From NCBI GenBank assembly GCA_035420085.1, contig DAOLUH010000002.1, forward strand, positions 144,525 to 208,524: a DNA stretch of 64,000 nt, in the 5' to 3' direction. The notes beneath the pieces were generated by a model. It had not been told where the DNA came from. It ran no database searches and saw nothing but the letters and a program-made list of their open reading frames with translations. The first letter of the stretch is position 1, and every line of letters starts with the position of its first letter. The translations under genes were made by a program, and so were the position numbers. The stretch is from DSWT01 sp035420085. Its GTDB lineage: Bacteria > Chloroflexota > Anaerolineae > B4-G1 > SLSP01. Of the stretch, positions 7,802-16,326 are shown piece after piece.

Positions 7802-9454
7802 ATGAAAACAAAAAAGTCTATCTATAGTGTGAGTGTTCTGGTGGTGTTGGCCATGCTGACGCTATCAGGCTGTGGCGCAGTGGGCCAGTTGATAAGTCAA
7901 AGCGTTTTGCCCGTCGCGGCGGAATCGCATCAGGAGAGCGCCACGGCGCCGGTTCTGTCGGCTCCTGATACCGGCGCTATGACACAGGGCACAGTTTTGG
8001 ATGCGCTGGAAGCTACCCTGGGCGGTATCTATGAGAACGTCAATCCCTCGGTGGTGAGTATCCAGGTCACGCAGAAGGTCTCAACGATGATGCAGCAGAT
8101 GCCGTTCTTCGGCGGTTCGACGCCGCAGGTTCCAGAGGAGCAGTACCAACAGGGCGCTGGCTCGGGTTTTGTCTGGGATAAGCAGGGGCACATTGTCACG
8201 AATAACCATGTCGTCGCGGATGCAGACAAGATTCGGGTGCAGTTCTCCGATGGCACCATTGCCGTGGCGGAGATCGTCGGCACGGATGCGGATAGTGACC
8301 TGGCGGTGATCAAAGTGAATGTCCCCGCCGAGCGTCTCCATCCCGTGACGATGGCTGATTCGGCTCAGGTGCGCGTGGGGCAGCTTGCCGTCGCTATCGG
8401 TAACCCGTTTGGTCTGGAAAACACGATGACGGTGGGCTTCATCAGCGCGGTGGGGCGGTCAATGCCCGTAGACCTGGAAGGTACAACCGGCGCCAGTTAC
8501 ACCATTCCTGATATCATCCAGACAGACGCGCCCATTAACCCCGGCAACTCCGGCGGTGTGCTGGTCAACGAGGAGGGCAAAGTCGTCGGTGTGCCTTCGG
8601 CGATTATCTCCCCGGTGCAGGCTTCGGCAGGTATTGGTTTTGCGATCCCGGCGGCTATCGTCGAGAAGGTCGTTCCGGCGCTCATTGACGCGGGCAACTA
8701 CACGCACGCCTGGCTGGGCATCAGCGGGACGACGCTTATCCCCGACGTGGCGCAGGCCATGAACCTGGACGAGAACCAACGCGGCGCATTGGTCATCACG
8801 GTGCAGGATGGTAGCCCTGCCAGCAAGGCGGGTTTACGCGGCAGCGACGGTCAAATCACGGTGGATGGGCAGAACTTGCCCACAGGTGGCGACGTCATCA
8901 TCGCCCTGGGCGGCAACCCCGTCAACACCTTCGACGATCTGGTCGCTAACCTGGCGCGCTTCTCGGCTGGCGAAACAACGACCCTCACTGTTATTCGTGA
9001 CGGGAAGACGCGCGAGCTGACGATCACGCTAGGGGAACGCCCTAAGCAAAGCAGCACCGCTATTGTGCCGACAACGCCCCAACAGGACGAGGCGTCGCCA
9101 TCCACCCCACAGACAGCCTGGCTGGGCATCATGGCGATGACGCTCGACTCGCAGATTGCTACGGCGATGGATTTGCCCGCCGATCAACAAGGCGTGCTGG
9201 TGGGACAGGTGCAGTCCGCAAGTCCGGCGGATAAGGCCGGTTTGCGCGGCAGCAATAAGGTCGTCACCCTCAACGGCCAGGAGTTTGCGGTAGGGGGGGA
9301 TGTGATCATCGCCTGGAACGGGGAGGCCATCACCAGTATGCCGCAGCTTCAGATGCGCGTTCGCCAATCGCAGCCTGGCGACGAGGTAACGCTCACCATC
9401 CTCCGCAACGGAAAACGGCAACAACTGGTGGTGACGCTCGAAGCCAGACCGTAG
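7802..9454 (+). CDS. HtrA/DegP-type trypsin-like serine protease, lipoprotein with two PDZ domains
   Basis: The start is ATG 7802, placed eight bases after GGAGG (7789-7793); the GTG at 7793 overlaps the ribosome site and is rejected. Of 550 residues, 1-24 form a lipoprotein signal with lipobox L-S-G-C24. The protease domain has the triad His136 (IVTNNH), Asp166 (DADSDLA) and Ser250 (PINPGNSGG). Two PDZ domains follow, about residues 300-415 (AWLGISGTTL...) and 440-548 (AWLGIMAMTL...). HtrA proteins degrade or refold damaged exported proteins. The expected location is the outer face of the membrane. TCTTAAA direct repeats upstream fit stress control by a two-component regulator, as for Bacillus CssRS (inference). 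Confidence 0.9.
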   Translation: MKTKKSIYSVSVLVVLAMLTLSGCGAVGQLISQSVLPVAAESHQESATAPVLSAPDTGAMTQGTVLDALEATLGGIYENVNPSVVSIQVTQKVSTMMQQMPFFGGSTPQVPEEQYQQGAGSGFVWDKQGHIVTNNHVVADADKIRVQFSDGTIAVAEIVGTDADSDLAVIKVNVPAERLHPVTMADSAQVRVGQLAVAIGNPFGLENTMTVGFISAVGRSMPVDLEGTTGASYTIPDIIQTDAPINPGNSGGVLVNEEGKVVGVPSAIISPVQASAGIGFAIPAAIVEKVVPALIDAGNYTHAWLGISGTTLIPDVAQAMNLDENQRGALVITVQDGSPASKAGLRGSDGQITVDGQNLPTGGDVIIALGGNPVNTFDDLVANLARFSAGETTTLTVIRDGKTRELTITLGERPKQSSTAIVPTTPQQDEASPSTPQTAWLGIMAMTLDSQIATAMDLPADQQGVLVGQVQSASPADKAGLRGSNKVVTLNGQEFAVGGDVIIAWNGEAITSMPQLQMRVRQSQPGDEVTLTILRNGKRQQLVVTLEARP

Positions 9455-9504
9455 AAACCATTCTGACGTTACCAGGTACTTGGGGTTTGTCGTTCTCCTC
9501 ACAC

Positions 9505-9538
9505 AAAAATGCGCCGGATCACCATCCGGCGCATTTTT
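9505..9538 (+). terminator. Rho-independent terminator
   Basis: A 15-bp stem AAAAATGCGCCGGAT/ATCCGGCGCATTTTT with a four-base loop lies 50 bases after the protease stop. A and T tracts on both sides make it potentially bidirectional. Confidence 0.9.
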
Positions 9539-9624
9539 GCGCTTGTTGTGGCCGGTCTCTGACCGCGCTGCTGCCGGGCTTGCCTGCTTCTACAGACGCG
9601 GTATAGTTGAAATCGAGGTCAATG

Positions 9625-10767
9625 ATGAAGACGCGAACAGGCAGATACCGCGCGATTTGTGGACACAGGGCGTTATGGGTGTTGTTGGCATTGAGCGCCT
9701 GCGCTCGCGCCACGACAGAGATAGAGAGCGCACTTACTCCCACAGCGCCGCCGCTCGGAACGCCAGCCTTCGTCGTCGAATATGCAACGCCTGCCACTGC
9801 TGCTGAGGCGACTACAGGAGCCGCCGACATTCCCCAAGCCGGAGATGCACCTGGCGACATGTCTTCTGCCACAGCCTCCCTATCCGCAGAACCACAGATC
9901 GTCATCAAGCATCCCGTCGAACCAGGGGATACGCTGTGGGGACTGGCGGTGCAGTACGGCGTGCCGATGGCGGCGATTCAATTGCAGAACAACCTCGGCG
10001 CTTCGACGATCATCAAGGCCGGGGATATCCTCGAAATCCCATCACCCGAACCCTGGGAAGCCGCCTCGACGTATTGGGTGGTCTACGAAGTCGCCAGCGG
10101 CGACACGTTGAGCGGCATCGCGGCGCGCTATGGGCTGACCACGGCGGCGCTCGTCACAACGAACGATCTGGACTCGGCGGACTTCCTCTCGATCGGGCAA
10201 GCGCTCATCCTGCCGTTGCGCGCGCCGGCTCAGGTGCTTGTAGAAGCGCCGCTACCGACGGACACGCCTATCGTCCTGCAACTGCCCACACCGACGTTGG
10301 CCTTGCCCGGCTCCACGGCTGCTCCGACGGTCGTTGTGGCGGCAACGGTTGCTCCGCTGCCCGCCGACATCGCCGCGTGGCCGCGGGAGGTGTGGCGCAT
10401 TATGAACGAGACGCGCGCTGCATACAGACTGCCGTCTTACGCCTACAACGAAATGCTGGCCCTGGCTGCGCAGGCGCATGCAGAGGATTGCTCGCAGCGT
10501 GGATCGTGTAGCCACACCGGTTCCGACGGCTCGGACATCAAGACGCGTGTCCAACGTGTGGGCTACACCGGCAGCTACGCCGAATGTTGGGCCGTGCGCC
10601 CGTCGCCGCAGGGTGTGATTGACATCTGGATGGACGAAACCCCGCCCAACGATCCCCACCGCCGCACCGTGCTGCACACCTGGTTCACCGAGGTCGGCAT
10701 CGGCGTCGCGCCAAGCCCGTGGAAGGGCTACTACTACGTCATCGCGGACTTTGGCCGGCCCAGGTAA
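9625..10767 (+). CDS. Lipoprotein with two LysM domains and a CAP/SCP domain
   Basis: The frame opens with TTG at 9607, but ATG 9625 (MKTRTGRYRAICGHR) follows GAGG at 9615 and gives a 380-residue product. The N-terminus has a hydrophobic stretch ending LLALSAC, a lipobox. Two LysM modules follow, VEPGDTLWGLAVQYGVP... and VASGDTLSGIAARYGLT..., which bind peptidoglycan or other GlcNAc glycans. After a Pro/Thr-rich linker comes a CAP (CRISP/Pathogenesis-related) domain with CSHTGSDGSD and AECWAV segments. The role is probably cell-envelope attached; the catalytic activity of bacterial CAP domains is unsettled. It follows the HtrA-like gene on the same strand behind a terminator. Confidence 0.85.
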   Translation: MKTRTGRYRAICGHRALWVLLALSACARATTEIESALTPTAPPLGTPAFVVEYATPATAAEATTGAADIPQAGDAPGDMSSATASLSAEPQIVIKHPVEPGDTLWGLAVQYGVPMAAIQLQNNLGASTIIKAGDILEIPSPEPWEAASTYWVVYEVASGDTLSGIAARYGLTTAALVTTNDLDSADFLSIGQALILPLRAPAQVLVEAPLPTDTPIVLQLPTPTLALPGSTAAPTVVVAATVAPLPADIAAWPREVWRIMNETRAAYRLPSYAYNEMLALAAQAHAEDCSQRGSCSHTGSDGSDIKTRVQRVGYTGSYAECWAVRPSPQGVIDIWMDETPPNDPHRRTVLHTWFTEVGIGVAPSPWKGYYYVIADFGRPR

Positions 10768-10794
10768 AGGCGGCAGGATACAAGAGGCAAGAAA

Positions 10795-10824
10795 AACTCC
10801 GGAGCTGATATTGGCTCCGGAGTT
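10795..10824 (-). terminator. Terminator between convergent genes
   Basis: An 11-bp stem AACTCCGGAGC/GCTCCGGAGTT. Reading the minus strand it is followed by TTTTT, so it mainly ends the OsmC gene. Confidence 0.8.
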
Positions 10825-10836
10825 ATTGTAGGGTGA

Positions 10837-11238
10837 CTACCCAATATGCGTCTCAATCTTGAAGTGGGGCGGGTTTTCGAGGTGACGTTTGACCGCGCAC
10901 AATTGCGCCGACTTGATGACCGCGGCCTGATATTTCTCCGGGAATCCTGCCGGTAGGTCAATGTCTAGCTTGATCTGTGTGACCATGTGGGTGTTTGGAT
11001 CCATCTCCATGCTTTGGCGGATGCGCAAATTGTCTGTGGGCAGTCCGCGTTGCTGGCAGAAGCTCAGCACATAAATCCCCGCGCATGTTCCCATCGAGGC
11101 GAGGAATAACGCAAATGGCGTCGGCGCCGAACCATCGCCGCCGCCCGAAGGGGGTTGATCCGTCTGGATGACAAAGCCGCCATACTCCGCATCTACCCGT
11201 GCACCGCCTGGGAAAGAAATCACCATCTCCATTGCCAT
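10837..11238 (-). CDS. OsmC family protein
   Basis: Start ATG 11238 has GGAG seven bases upstream. The 133-residue product MAMEMVISFPGGARVDAEYG... has the OsmC fold signatures FALFLASMGTC and VIKSAQLCAVKRHL. The two conserved cysteines Cys52 and Cys114 are present; in this family they form the thiol peroxidase site reducing organic hydroperoxides. The length matches short YhfA-type OsmC members. It lies between a LysM-CAP lipoprotein (convergent) and the radical-SAM gene (same strand, 95 bases upstream). No specific regulation is visible. Confidence 0.9.
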   Translation of the reverse strand: MAMEMVISFPGGARVDAEYGGFVIQTDQPPSGGGDGSAPTPFALFLASMGTCAGIYVLSFCQQRGLPTDNLRIRQSMEMDPNTHMVTQIKLDIDLPAGFPEKYQAAVIKSAQLCAVKRHLENPPHFKIETHIG

Positions 11239-11333
11239 ACGTTAGCTCCTTTCTGTAAACTGGTTTTCCAACATTACCCGCCTAGTTTACCTTAATTCAT
11301 CACGACGGCAAATGTCTTGGACGGGCGCGGACG

Positions 11334-12479
11334 TTACCCTGTCCAAAAGGCGAGTTGGCGCGGCGATTGTCGCCCATTCAACAGGATGAACGGCGCGGCG
11401 CGTTTCGTGGCAATGCCCAGCTTGCTCAAATCGCTGAGGAAGCGCAGCGTGCCCTGGTGGCGCGCGCGCAGAATCCGGTCGGCGCTGGTGGGGCCGATGC
11501 CGGGGATGCGCAGCAGCATCTCACGTTCGGCGGTGTTCAACTCGATGGGGGCCTGGCTCAGATGCAGGTTCGCCCAGGCCATCTTGGGATCTTCGTACAG
11601 GGGCAGATTGCCGTCTTGCTGGAAAGGCAACTCCTCCACGTCGAAGCCGTAATCGCGCAGCAGGAACGACGCCTGGTACAGCCGGTGCTCGCGGTGTAGT
11701 TGGATCGGCGGATTGTGCTCCAGCGGCGTATCTAATACGGGGCTGAAACCGCTGAAGTACGTCCGCGCCAACTTCAGATCGCGGTAGAGGAACGCCGACG
11801 TCATCAGAATCTCTACATCTGGCTCGCCCACTGCACCGACGACGAACTGCGTGACGAGACTCGGCTGGCGTCCCTGCTCCGCCTGGCGCAGCTCGTGAAC
11901 CCAGCGCAGCCGTTGCAGCAATTCCTCTGAGAACTGCTTGTGCGGCGCGAGATCGGCCAGGCGACGGGCATTTGGCGCTTCGAGATTCACTGAGACGCGG
12001 TCCGCGTATTGCATCGTGGCGCTGACCTGGTCGCGTTCTGACCCTGGCATAATCTTGAGGTGCAGGTAACCTGTGAAGCGATACTTGCGGCGCAGAATCT
12101 CCGCCGTGGCGATGATGCGATCTTGCGTGTGCGGCCCACCGCCCAGAATCGCCGAACTGAGGAACACGCCTTTGACGAGACCCTGCCGGTAAATCTGCGC
12201 GCTGAAGTCGGCCAGTTCATCTGGGGTGAAGGTGGCGCGGCGGAAGTCCCGCCCGGCGCGGAAGGGGCAGTAGTGGCAATCCCGCTCGCAGGCGGAGGAG
12301 ACGAGCGTTTTGAGCATCGGCACGCGCTTGCCGCCGGGCAAGGTGGCGTGTGAAATGCAGCCCGCGAGTTCACTCGGCGTGTTCGGCATAGACGCGCGTT
12401 CACCGAGCGGGCTGACTTCTTCCGCCGGTTCGTAAGCTGCTGCCGGCCCCAAAAGTTGTAATTTTTGCAAAGCGTCCAT
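11334..12479 (-). CDS. Radical SAM protein of the DNA modification/repair type with C-terminal HhH
   Basis: The start is ATG 12479 (MDALQKLQLLG), with GAGGGAG upstream. A longer frame from 12539 would run through the promoter and is rejected. The 381-residue protein has the radical-SAM [4Fe-4S] motif CERDCHYC at Cys64, Cys68 and Cys71, a TIM-barrel body, and a helix-hairpin-helix LLRIPGIGPTSADRIL near residues 326-341 that suggests DNA binding. It matches the family annotated as putative DNA modification/repair radical SAM protein; the usual small partner gene is not adjacent. The promoter contains a LexA-type box exactly between -35 and -10, which supports DNA-damage induction. Confidence 0.85.
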   Translation of the reverse strand: MDALQKLQLLGPAAAYEPAEEVSPLGERASMPNTPSELAGCISHATLPGGKRVPMLKTLVSSACERDCHYCPFRAGRDFRRATFTPDELADFSAQIYRQGLVKGVFLSSAILGGGPHTQDRIIATAEILRRKYRFTGYLHLKIMPGSERDQVSATMQYADRVSVNLEAPNARRLADLAPHKQFSEELLQRLRWVHELRQAEQGRQPSLVTQFVVGAVGEPDVEILMTSAFLYRDLKLARTYFSGFSPVLDTPLEHNPPIQLHREHRLYQASFLLRDYGFDVEELPFQQDGNLPLYEDPKMAWANLHLSQAPIELNTAEREMLLRIPGIGPTSADRILRARHQGTLRFLSDLSKLGIATKRAAPFILLNGRQSPRQLAFWTG

Positions 12480-12498
12480 CGTCACTCCCTCTACTTCT

Positions 12499-12526
12499 AT
12501 TATACGAACAAACGTTCTATAGTCAA
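12499..12526 (-). promoter_or_regulatory. Sigma-A promoter with LexA (Cheo-type) SOS box in its spacer
   Basis: On the minus strand, TTGACT (12526-12521) and TATAAT (12504-12499) are 16 bases apart. The spacer (12505-12518) is CGAACAAACGTTCT on the plus strand, which matches the Gram-positive LexA consensus CGAACRNRYGTTYC at 13 of 14 positions. The core GAAC-N4-GTTC spans 12506-12517. It ends 20 bases before the radical-SAM start codon. Confidence 0.8.
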
Positions 12527-12593
12527 GATCGTCTTTCACTCATCTGTCTTGTTCCATTCGCGTGTGAGTGTGCCTTTTGTCAAGGCTGTGTTT

Positions 12594-12626
12594 CGCTCCC
12601 TGACCCCGTCTCGGGGCCAGGGAGCG
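12594..12626. repeat. Compound intergenic palindrome
   Basis: CGCTCCCTG (12594-12602) pairs with CAGGGAGCG (12618-12626). Inner CCCCG/CGGGG lies around TCT. It sits in the divergent gap between the radical-SAM and GH130 genes. No T-run follows, so it is a structural repeat rather than a clear terminator. Confidence 0.6.
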
Positions 12627-12708
12627 AGAGGTACATTTGCCAAATTCGTAGAGTTGAGTATGCTATGCCTATTATCAATCATCTTGCATTTTAAGAAAGG
12701 AGCATCCT

Positions 12709-13707
12709 ATGACCGTCAAGATTATCGGCGACTCTCTCCCCAACATCCCGTGGGAAGACAAACCGGCGGACGCGCGCGGCGTTGTCTGGCGTTCGGTGCG
12801 CAATCCCATTATCCCGCGCGACTTGCTGCCCACCTCCAACAGCATCTTCAACAGCGCCGTCGTGCCGTATAAGGGCGCGTTTGCGGGCGTTTTCCGTTGC
12901 GATGATACCGCGCGGAATATGCAACTGCACGTCGGGCGCAGCCCGGATGGCGTGACGTGGGAGCTGAATCCTGAGCGCATCCACTTCGCCTGTAATGACG
13001 CCGACTGTGATTGCGCTGAGGTGAACCGCTGGGTCTATGGCTACGATCCGCGTGTGGTGTGGATTGAGGACCGTTACTACGTCTCGTGGTGCAACTGGTT
13101 CCACGGGCCGACTATCGGCCTGGCCTACACGCACGATTTCGAGACGTTCTACCAGTTGGAGAACGCCTACCTGCCCTTCAATCGCAACGGCGTGCTCTTC
13201 CCCCGCAAAATCAACGGCAAATACGCCATGGTGAGCCGTCCCAGCGACAACGGGCACACGCCCTTCGGCGACATCTTCTACAGCGAAAGTCCCGACATGC
13301 GCTACTGGGGCAATCACCGTTACGTCTTCGGGACGGCCGGCGGCTGGCAGAGCACCAAAGTGGGCGCGGGACCGATTCCTATTGAGACCTCGGAAGGGTG
13401 GCTGATGATCTACCACGGCGTGCTGACCTCGTGCAATGGCTTTGTCTACAGCGCGGGTGTGGCGCTGCTCGATCTTGACCAACCGTGGAAGGTTATCGCG
13501 CGCAGCCGCAGCTATATCATCTCCCCACAGAAGATTTACGAGTGCGTGGGGGACGTTCCCAACGTCGTCTTTCCCTGCGCGACGTTGTGTGACGCGGACT
13601 CCGGGCGGCTGGCTATTTATTACGGCGGCGCGGATACTGTCGTGGCGCTGGCCTTTGCCTACGTTGATGAACTGGTTGATTTCGCCAGGCGCGATTCGTT
13701 GGTCTAG
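12709..13707 (+). CDS. GH130-family glycoside phosphorylase
   Basis: ATG 12709 follows AAAGGAG. The 332-residue product is a five-bladed-propeller type enzyme. It has RNPIIP near residue 31, FNSAVVPYKG..., the catalytic-acid motif YDPRVVWIEDRYYV (Asp113 by position), and late motifs KVGAGPIPI and YHGVL. GH130 enzymes cleave beta-mannosidic bonds, releasing alpha-mannose 1-phosphate with inorganic phosphate. Partners include mannose, glucose or GlcNAc, and the sequence read by eye does not decide among them. There is no signal peptide, so it is cytoplasmic. The neighbouring amino-sugar genes make a mannosyl-GlcNAc substrate attractive but unproven. Confidence 0.85.
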   Translation: MTVKIIGDSLPNIPWEDKPADARGVVWRSVRNPIIPRDLLPTSNSIFNSAVVPYKGAFAGVFRCDDTARNMQLHVGRSPDGVTWELNPERIHFACNDADCDCAEVNRWVYGYDPRVVWIEDRYYVSWCNWFHGPTIGLAYTHDFETFYQLENAYLPFNRNGVLFPRKINGKYAMVSRPSDNGHTPFGDIFYSESPDMRYWGNHRYVFGTAGGWQSTKVGAGPIPIETSEGWLMIYHGVLTSCNGFVYSAGVALLDLDQPWKVIARSRSYIISPQKIYECVGDVPNVVFPCATLCDADSGRLAIYYGGADTVVALAFAYVDELVDFARRDSLV

Positions 13708-13712
13708 GGTAA

Positions 13713-13747
13713 AACACCCTGAGGGTTCTAAAAACCCTCAGGGTGTT
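13713..13747 (+). terminator. Long hairpin after GH130 gene
   Basis: A perfect 15-bp stem AACACCCTGAGGGTT/AACCCTCAGGGTGTT with a five-base loop, five bases after the stop. Only a short pyrimidine-rich tail (CTGTCTCTG) follows. It belongs to a set of similar hairpins here (15144, 51412, 62698). Confidence 0.65.
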
Positions 13748-13820
13748 CTGTCTCTGCTATCGGCTATGTGTGAAAAGGAACTTTGACTCTTTAGAAAGGT
13801 GGGTTGCGATTTCTCCCTCT

Positions 13821-15116
13821 ATGTTTGGGCGTTGGTTGGGTTTTCAGCGTGTTTTGTTGGTTGTTTGTGTCATAGTGTCTGGCCTGGCTTTTGTTTCCAA
13901 TGTTAGCGCGCAGCAGGGAGGCACGAATCTGCTCGTCAATGGCGATTTTGAATACTTCGATTGGGGGATTGCCTCGTGGCCGCTGCAAGATGGCATTGCG
14001 GAGGTGCAGGTCTGTCCTGGCTGGCGCGCTTACTACGTGGACGAGCCGCCTGCTAAGGCCAAAGCGACTTTTTATTGGCGACGTCCCGAGTTCCGCGATG
14101 TGAAAGCCCAGCAGTATCCTAACCGCGTTCACGGCGGTTGGTTTGCGGCTAAATACTTCTCTTTCGCCGGTCAACACGAAGCGGGTTTTTATCAACAAGT
14201 CAGTGGGATTACGCCGGGCACGCCGCTGCGGTTTTCCGTTTATATGCAACTCTGGAGCTGCATGGCGGCGACAGAGTGGAATATCTGCCCAACAGGCGAT
14301 AAATCGAACAATCCATCCAAAATGCACCCCAGGGTGGGGATTGATCCTACCGGCGGGGCCGATCCCTGGTCGCCAAACGTCGTGTGGTCGCCGGAAATAG
14401 AAGTTTTCGATGTCTGGACGTACTATCAGGTGGAAGCCGTGGCGCAGAACAGCACGGTGACCGTCTTTACCTATACCTGGGCCGACTGGACAGAAGAGAT
14501 TTTCCGGATGCACAATGATGTTTACGTGGACGACGCTGCTCTCATCGCGTTGAACGAAATTCCGGCGACAGCTACGCCCGAACCGCCTGCGCCAACGGCG
14601 ACCCTTGATCCATCGCTGCCAACGCCGACGCCCGCGCCCACCGCGACGCCCGCCGCCACGCCCACGCCGCGCCCAGATGGCGCCATCGTCCACGTGGTTA
14701 AAGAGGGCGATACTCTCAACGCCATCGCCAAACAATACCAGGTCACGGTTGAAACGTTGCTTCAGCTCAATAGTTTGACCGACGCTAATGTGCTGTGGAT
14801 TGGGCAGGAATTGGTGATTTCCGTGCCTACACCTACGGCAACGCCTGAGGCAACGGCGACGCCTGTCCCGCTACTGCCAACACCGACCGCTGTATCTCCT
14901 ACGCCGACCGTGCCGCTCCCCACGCCTACGGCTGTTCCGCCGACCGCGACGGCGTTGCCTGCGCCGCCGACCGTAGCGGCGTCTGCGGATAATCCGCCAA
15001 CTGCTGCAACGCCGGCGGCCCAGAAACCCTCGACGCCGTGGGGTCTCATAGGCGGCATTGGCATCGCCTTGATCGTGGGGGCAGGCATCGGCTTCACCTT
15101 CGGCCGAAAACGTTAG
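13821..15116 (+). CDS. Membrane-anchored surface protein with N-terminal carbohydrate-binding-like domain and LysM
   Basis: The frame opens at 13743 inside a hairpin. The signal peptide begins at ATG 13821 (MFGRWLGFQRVLLVVCVIVSG), so that start is preferred although no strong ribosome site is seen. The 431-residue product has a signal peptide to about residue 30, then a jelly-roll-like domain (LLVNGDFEYFDW ... VYVDDAALIALNE) of the kind seen in CBM-type modules. A Thr/Pro linker, one LysM (VVKEGDTLNAIAKQYQVTV...), a second Thr/Pro linker and a C-terminal membrane helix ending FGRKR follow. It is probably exposed on the cell surface, with LysM touching peptidoglycan. No enzymatic motif is seen. 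Confidence 0.8.
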   Translation: MFGRWLGFQRVLLVVCVIVSGLAFVSNVSAQQGGTNLLVNGDFEYFDWGIASWPLQDGIAEVQVCPGWRAYYVDEPPAKAKATFYWRRPEFRDVKAQQYPNRVHGGWFAAKYFSFAGQHEAGFYQQVSGITPGTPLRFSVYMQLWSCMAATEWNICPTGDKSNNPSKMHPRVGIDPTGGADPWSPNVVWSPEIEVFDVWTYYQVEAVAQNSTVTVFTYTWADWTEEIFRMHNDVYVDDAALIALNEIPATATPEPPAPTATLDPSLPTPTPAPTATPAATPTPRPDGAIVHVVKEGDTLNAIAKQYQVTVETLLQLNSLTDANVLWIGQELVISVPTPTATPEATATPVPLLPTPTAVSPTPTVPLPTPTAVPPTATALPAPPTVAASADNPPTAATPAAQKPSTPWGLIGGIGIALIVGAGIGFTFGRKR

Positions 15117-15143
15117 GGTAGGATTGACTCTATGCTGGACAAG

Positions 15144-15179
15144 ACCTTCCAGGAAGCTAACCGCAGCTTCCTGGAAGGT
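15144..15179. repeat. Long intergenic hairpin
   Basis: A perfect 15-bp stem ACCTTCCAGGAAGCT/AGCTTCCTGGAAGGT with six-base loop, between 15116 and 15207. No T-run follows. Same architecture as the hairpins at 13713, 51412 and 62698 but a different stem sequence. Confidence 0.7.
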
Positions 15180-15206
15180 TAGTGTTGTGCGTATTGAAAG
15201 GAAGCG

Positions 15207-16280
15207 ATGTTCGAACTCAAACCCGATTTCGAAATTGTCCTCGACCGCTACGAAGCCTGGTGGGACTGCGCGATCCTTGACCGCCCGCTGACTTCGATCA
15301 CCTTCCCAAAGCCGCCGGAAGCGCAGACGCCCTGGCCGGAGAAAGAGCACGCGACGCTGCGCGCGCGGTGGCTGGATACGGAGTTCGTTGTCGCGCGCAC
15401 CGTGGCCGAGATGCGCAATCGCGTCTTCTACGCCGATGCGCTGCCCATCGCCTGGCCCAACCTCGGCCCAGAGGTTTTCTCCGCGTTCTACGGCTGCCCG
15501 TTGGAATTTGGCGAGACCACGTCTTGGAGCGCGCCGATTCTGGCGGATTGGTCGCCGGAATCCACGGACAAACTGCGCCTGGATACCGACAACTTCTACT
15601 ACCGCAAAATTCTGGAGTTGACCAACGCCCTGCTGGAGGCAGCGCAGGGCAAATTCATCGTCGGCTACACCGACATGCACCCCGGCGGGGATGCGTTGGC
15701 AGCGTTCCGTGATCCGCAGCAGCTTTGTATCGATATGATCGAGCATCCTGCCGAAATCAAGGCGCTGGTGGAGCGCGTGACGGACGATTTTCTCGCCGTC
15801 TACGACGTTTACTACAACAAACTCTCCGCCGCCGGGATGCCGAGCACGTCGTGGCTGCCCGCCACTTGCCGGGGCAAGTATCACATCCCCTCCAACGACT
15901 TCTCCTGCATGGTTTCCGGGAAAATGTTCGAGGCAATTTTCCTGCCGGGCCTCATCCGCGAGTGCCAACACATGGATCGCAATATCTACCACCTGGACGG
16001 GCCGCAGGCGTTGCGCTTCCTGGACACGCTGCTCGCCGTCCCTGAAATCCACGCGATTCAGTGGGTGGCCGGGGCGGGCCGCGATTATTGGGCGGATTGG
16101 GTTCACGTTTACCGGCGCATCCAGGCGGCGGGCAAGGCGTTCTGCATTTACCTGCCGGTGGAAGACCTGGACCGCGTCTTTGAAGCGCTGCGGCCCGAAG
16201 GCGCGTGGCTTATCCTCAGCGGTGTGTACGATCAGGACATGGCGGACGCGGCGCTGCAGAAGATTGCGCGGTGGAAATGA
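15207..16280 (+). CDS. Uroporphyrinogen-decarboxylase-fold protein of unknown function
   Basis: ATG 15207 follows GAAAGGAAG. The 357-residue product MFELKPDFEIVLDRYEAWWD... has the general layout of URO-D/MetE-type TIM barrels: an aromatic-rich N-terminus, a central HPGGDALAAFRDPQQL segment, and a C-terminal YLPVEDLDRVFEAL-PEG-W part. The N-terminal arginine motif of true HemE is not seen, so haem synthesis is unlikely. Relatives occur with sugar-catabolism genes in Chloroflexota and Planctomycetes, with function unassigned (recollection). It is probably cytoplasmic. It lies 46 bases before the nucleotidyltransferase-phosphomutase fusion and may share its transcript. Confidence 0.65.
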   Translation: MFELKPDFEIVLDRYEAWWDCAILDRPLTSITFPKPPEAQTPWPEKEHATLRARWLDTEFVVARTVAEMRNRVFYADALPIAWPNLGPEVFSAFYGCPLEFGETTSWSAPILADWSPESTDKLRLDTDNFYYRKILELTNALLEAAQGKFIVGYTDMHPGGDALAAFRDPQQLCIDMIEHPAEIKALVERVTDDFLAVYDVYYNKLSAAGMPSTSWLPATCRGKYHIPSNDFSCMVSGKMFEAIFLPGLIRECQHMDRNIYHLDGPQALRFLDTLLAVPEIHAIQWVAGAGRDYWADWVHVYRRIQAAGKAFCIYLPVEDLDRVFEALRPEGAWLILSGVYDQDMADAALQKIARWK

Positions 16281-16326
16281 GGCAAGCTACAAGAAGCAGG
16301 AAGCAAACGGCAGGAGGGAGAGGAAG

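Noticed and set aside
14871..16106. 411-codon minus-strand frame opposite the LysM protein and URO-D-like gene
   Set aside because: Crosses two real genes and an intergenic hairpin; translation is low-complexity Arg-rich.
15207..16280. HemE (uroporphyrinogen decarboxylase)
   Set aside because: The conserved N-terminal Arg motif of HemE is not present, and no other haem genes lie nearby.
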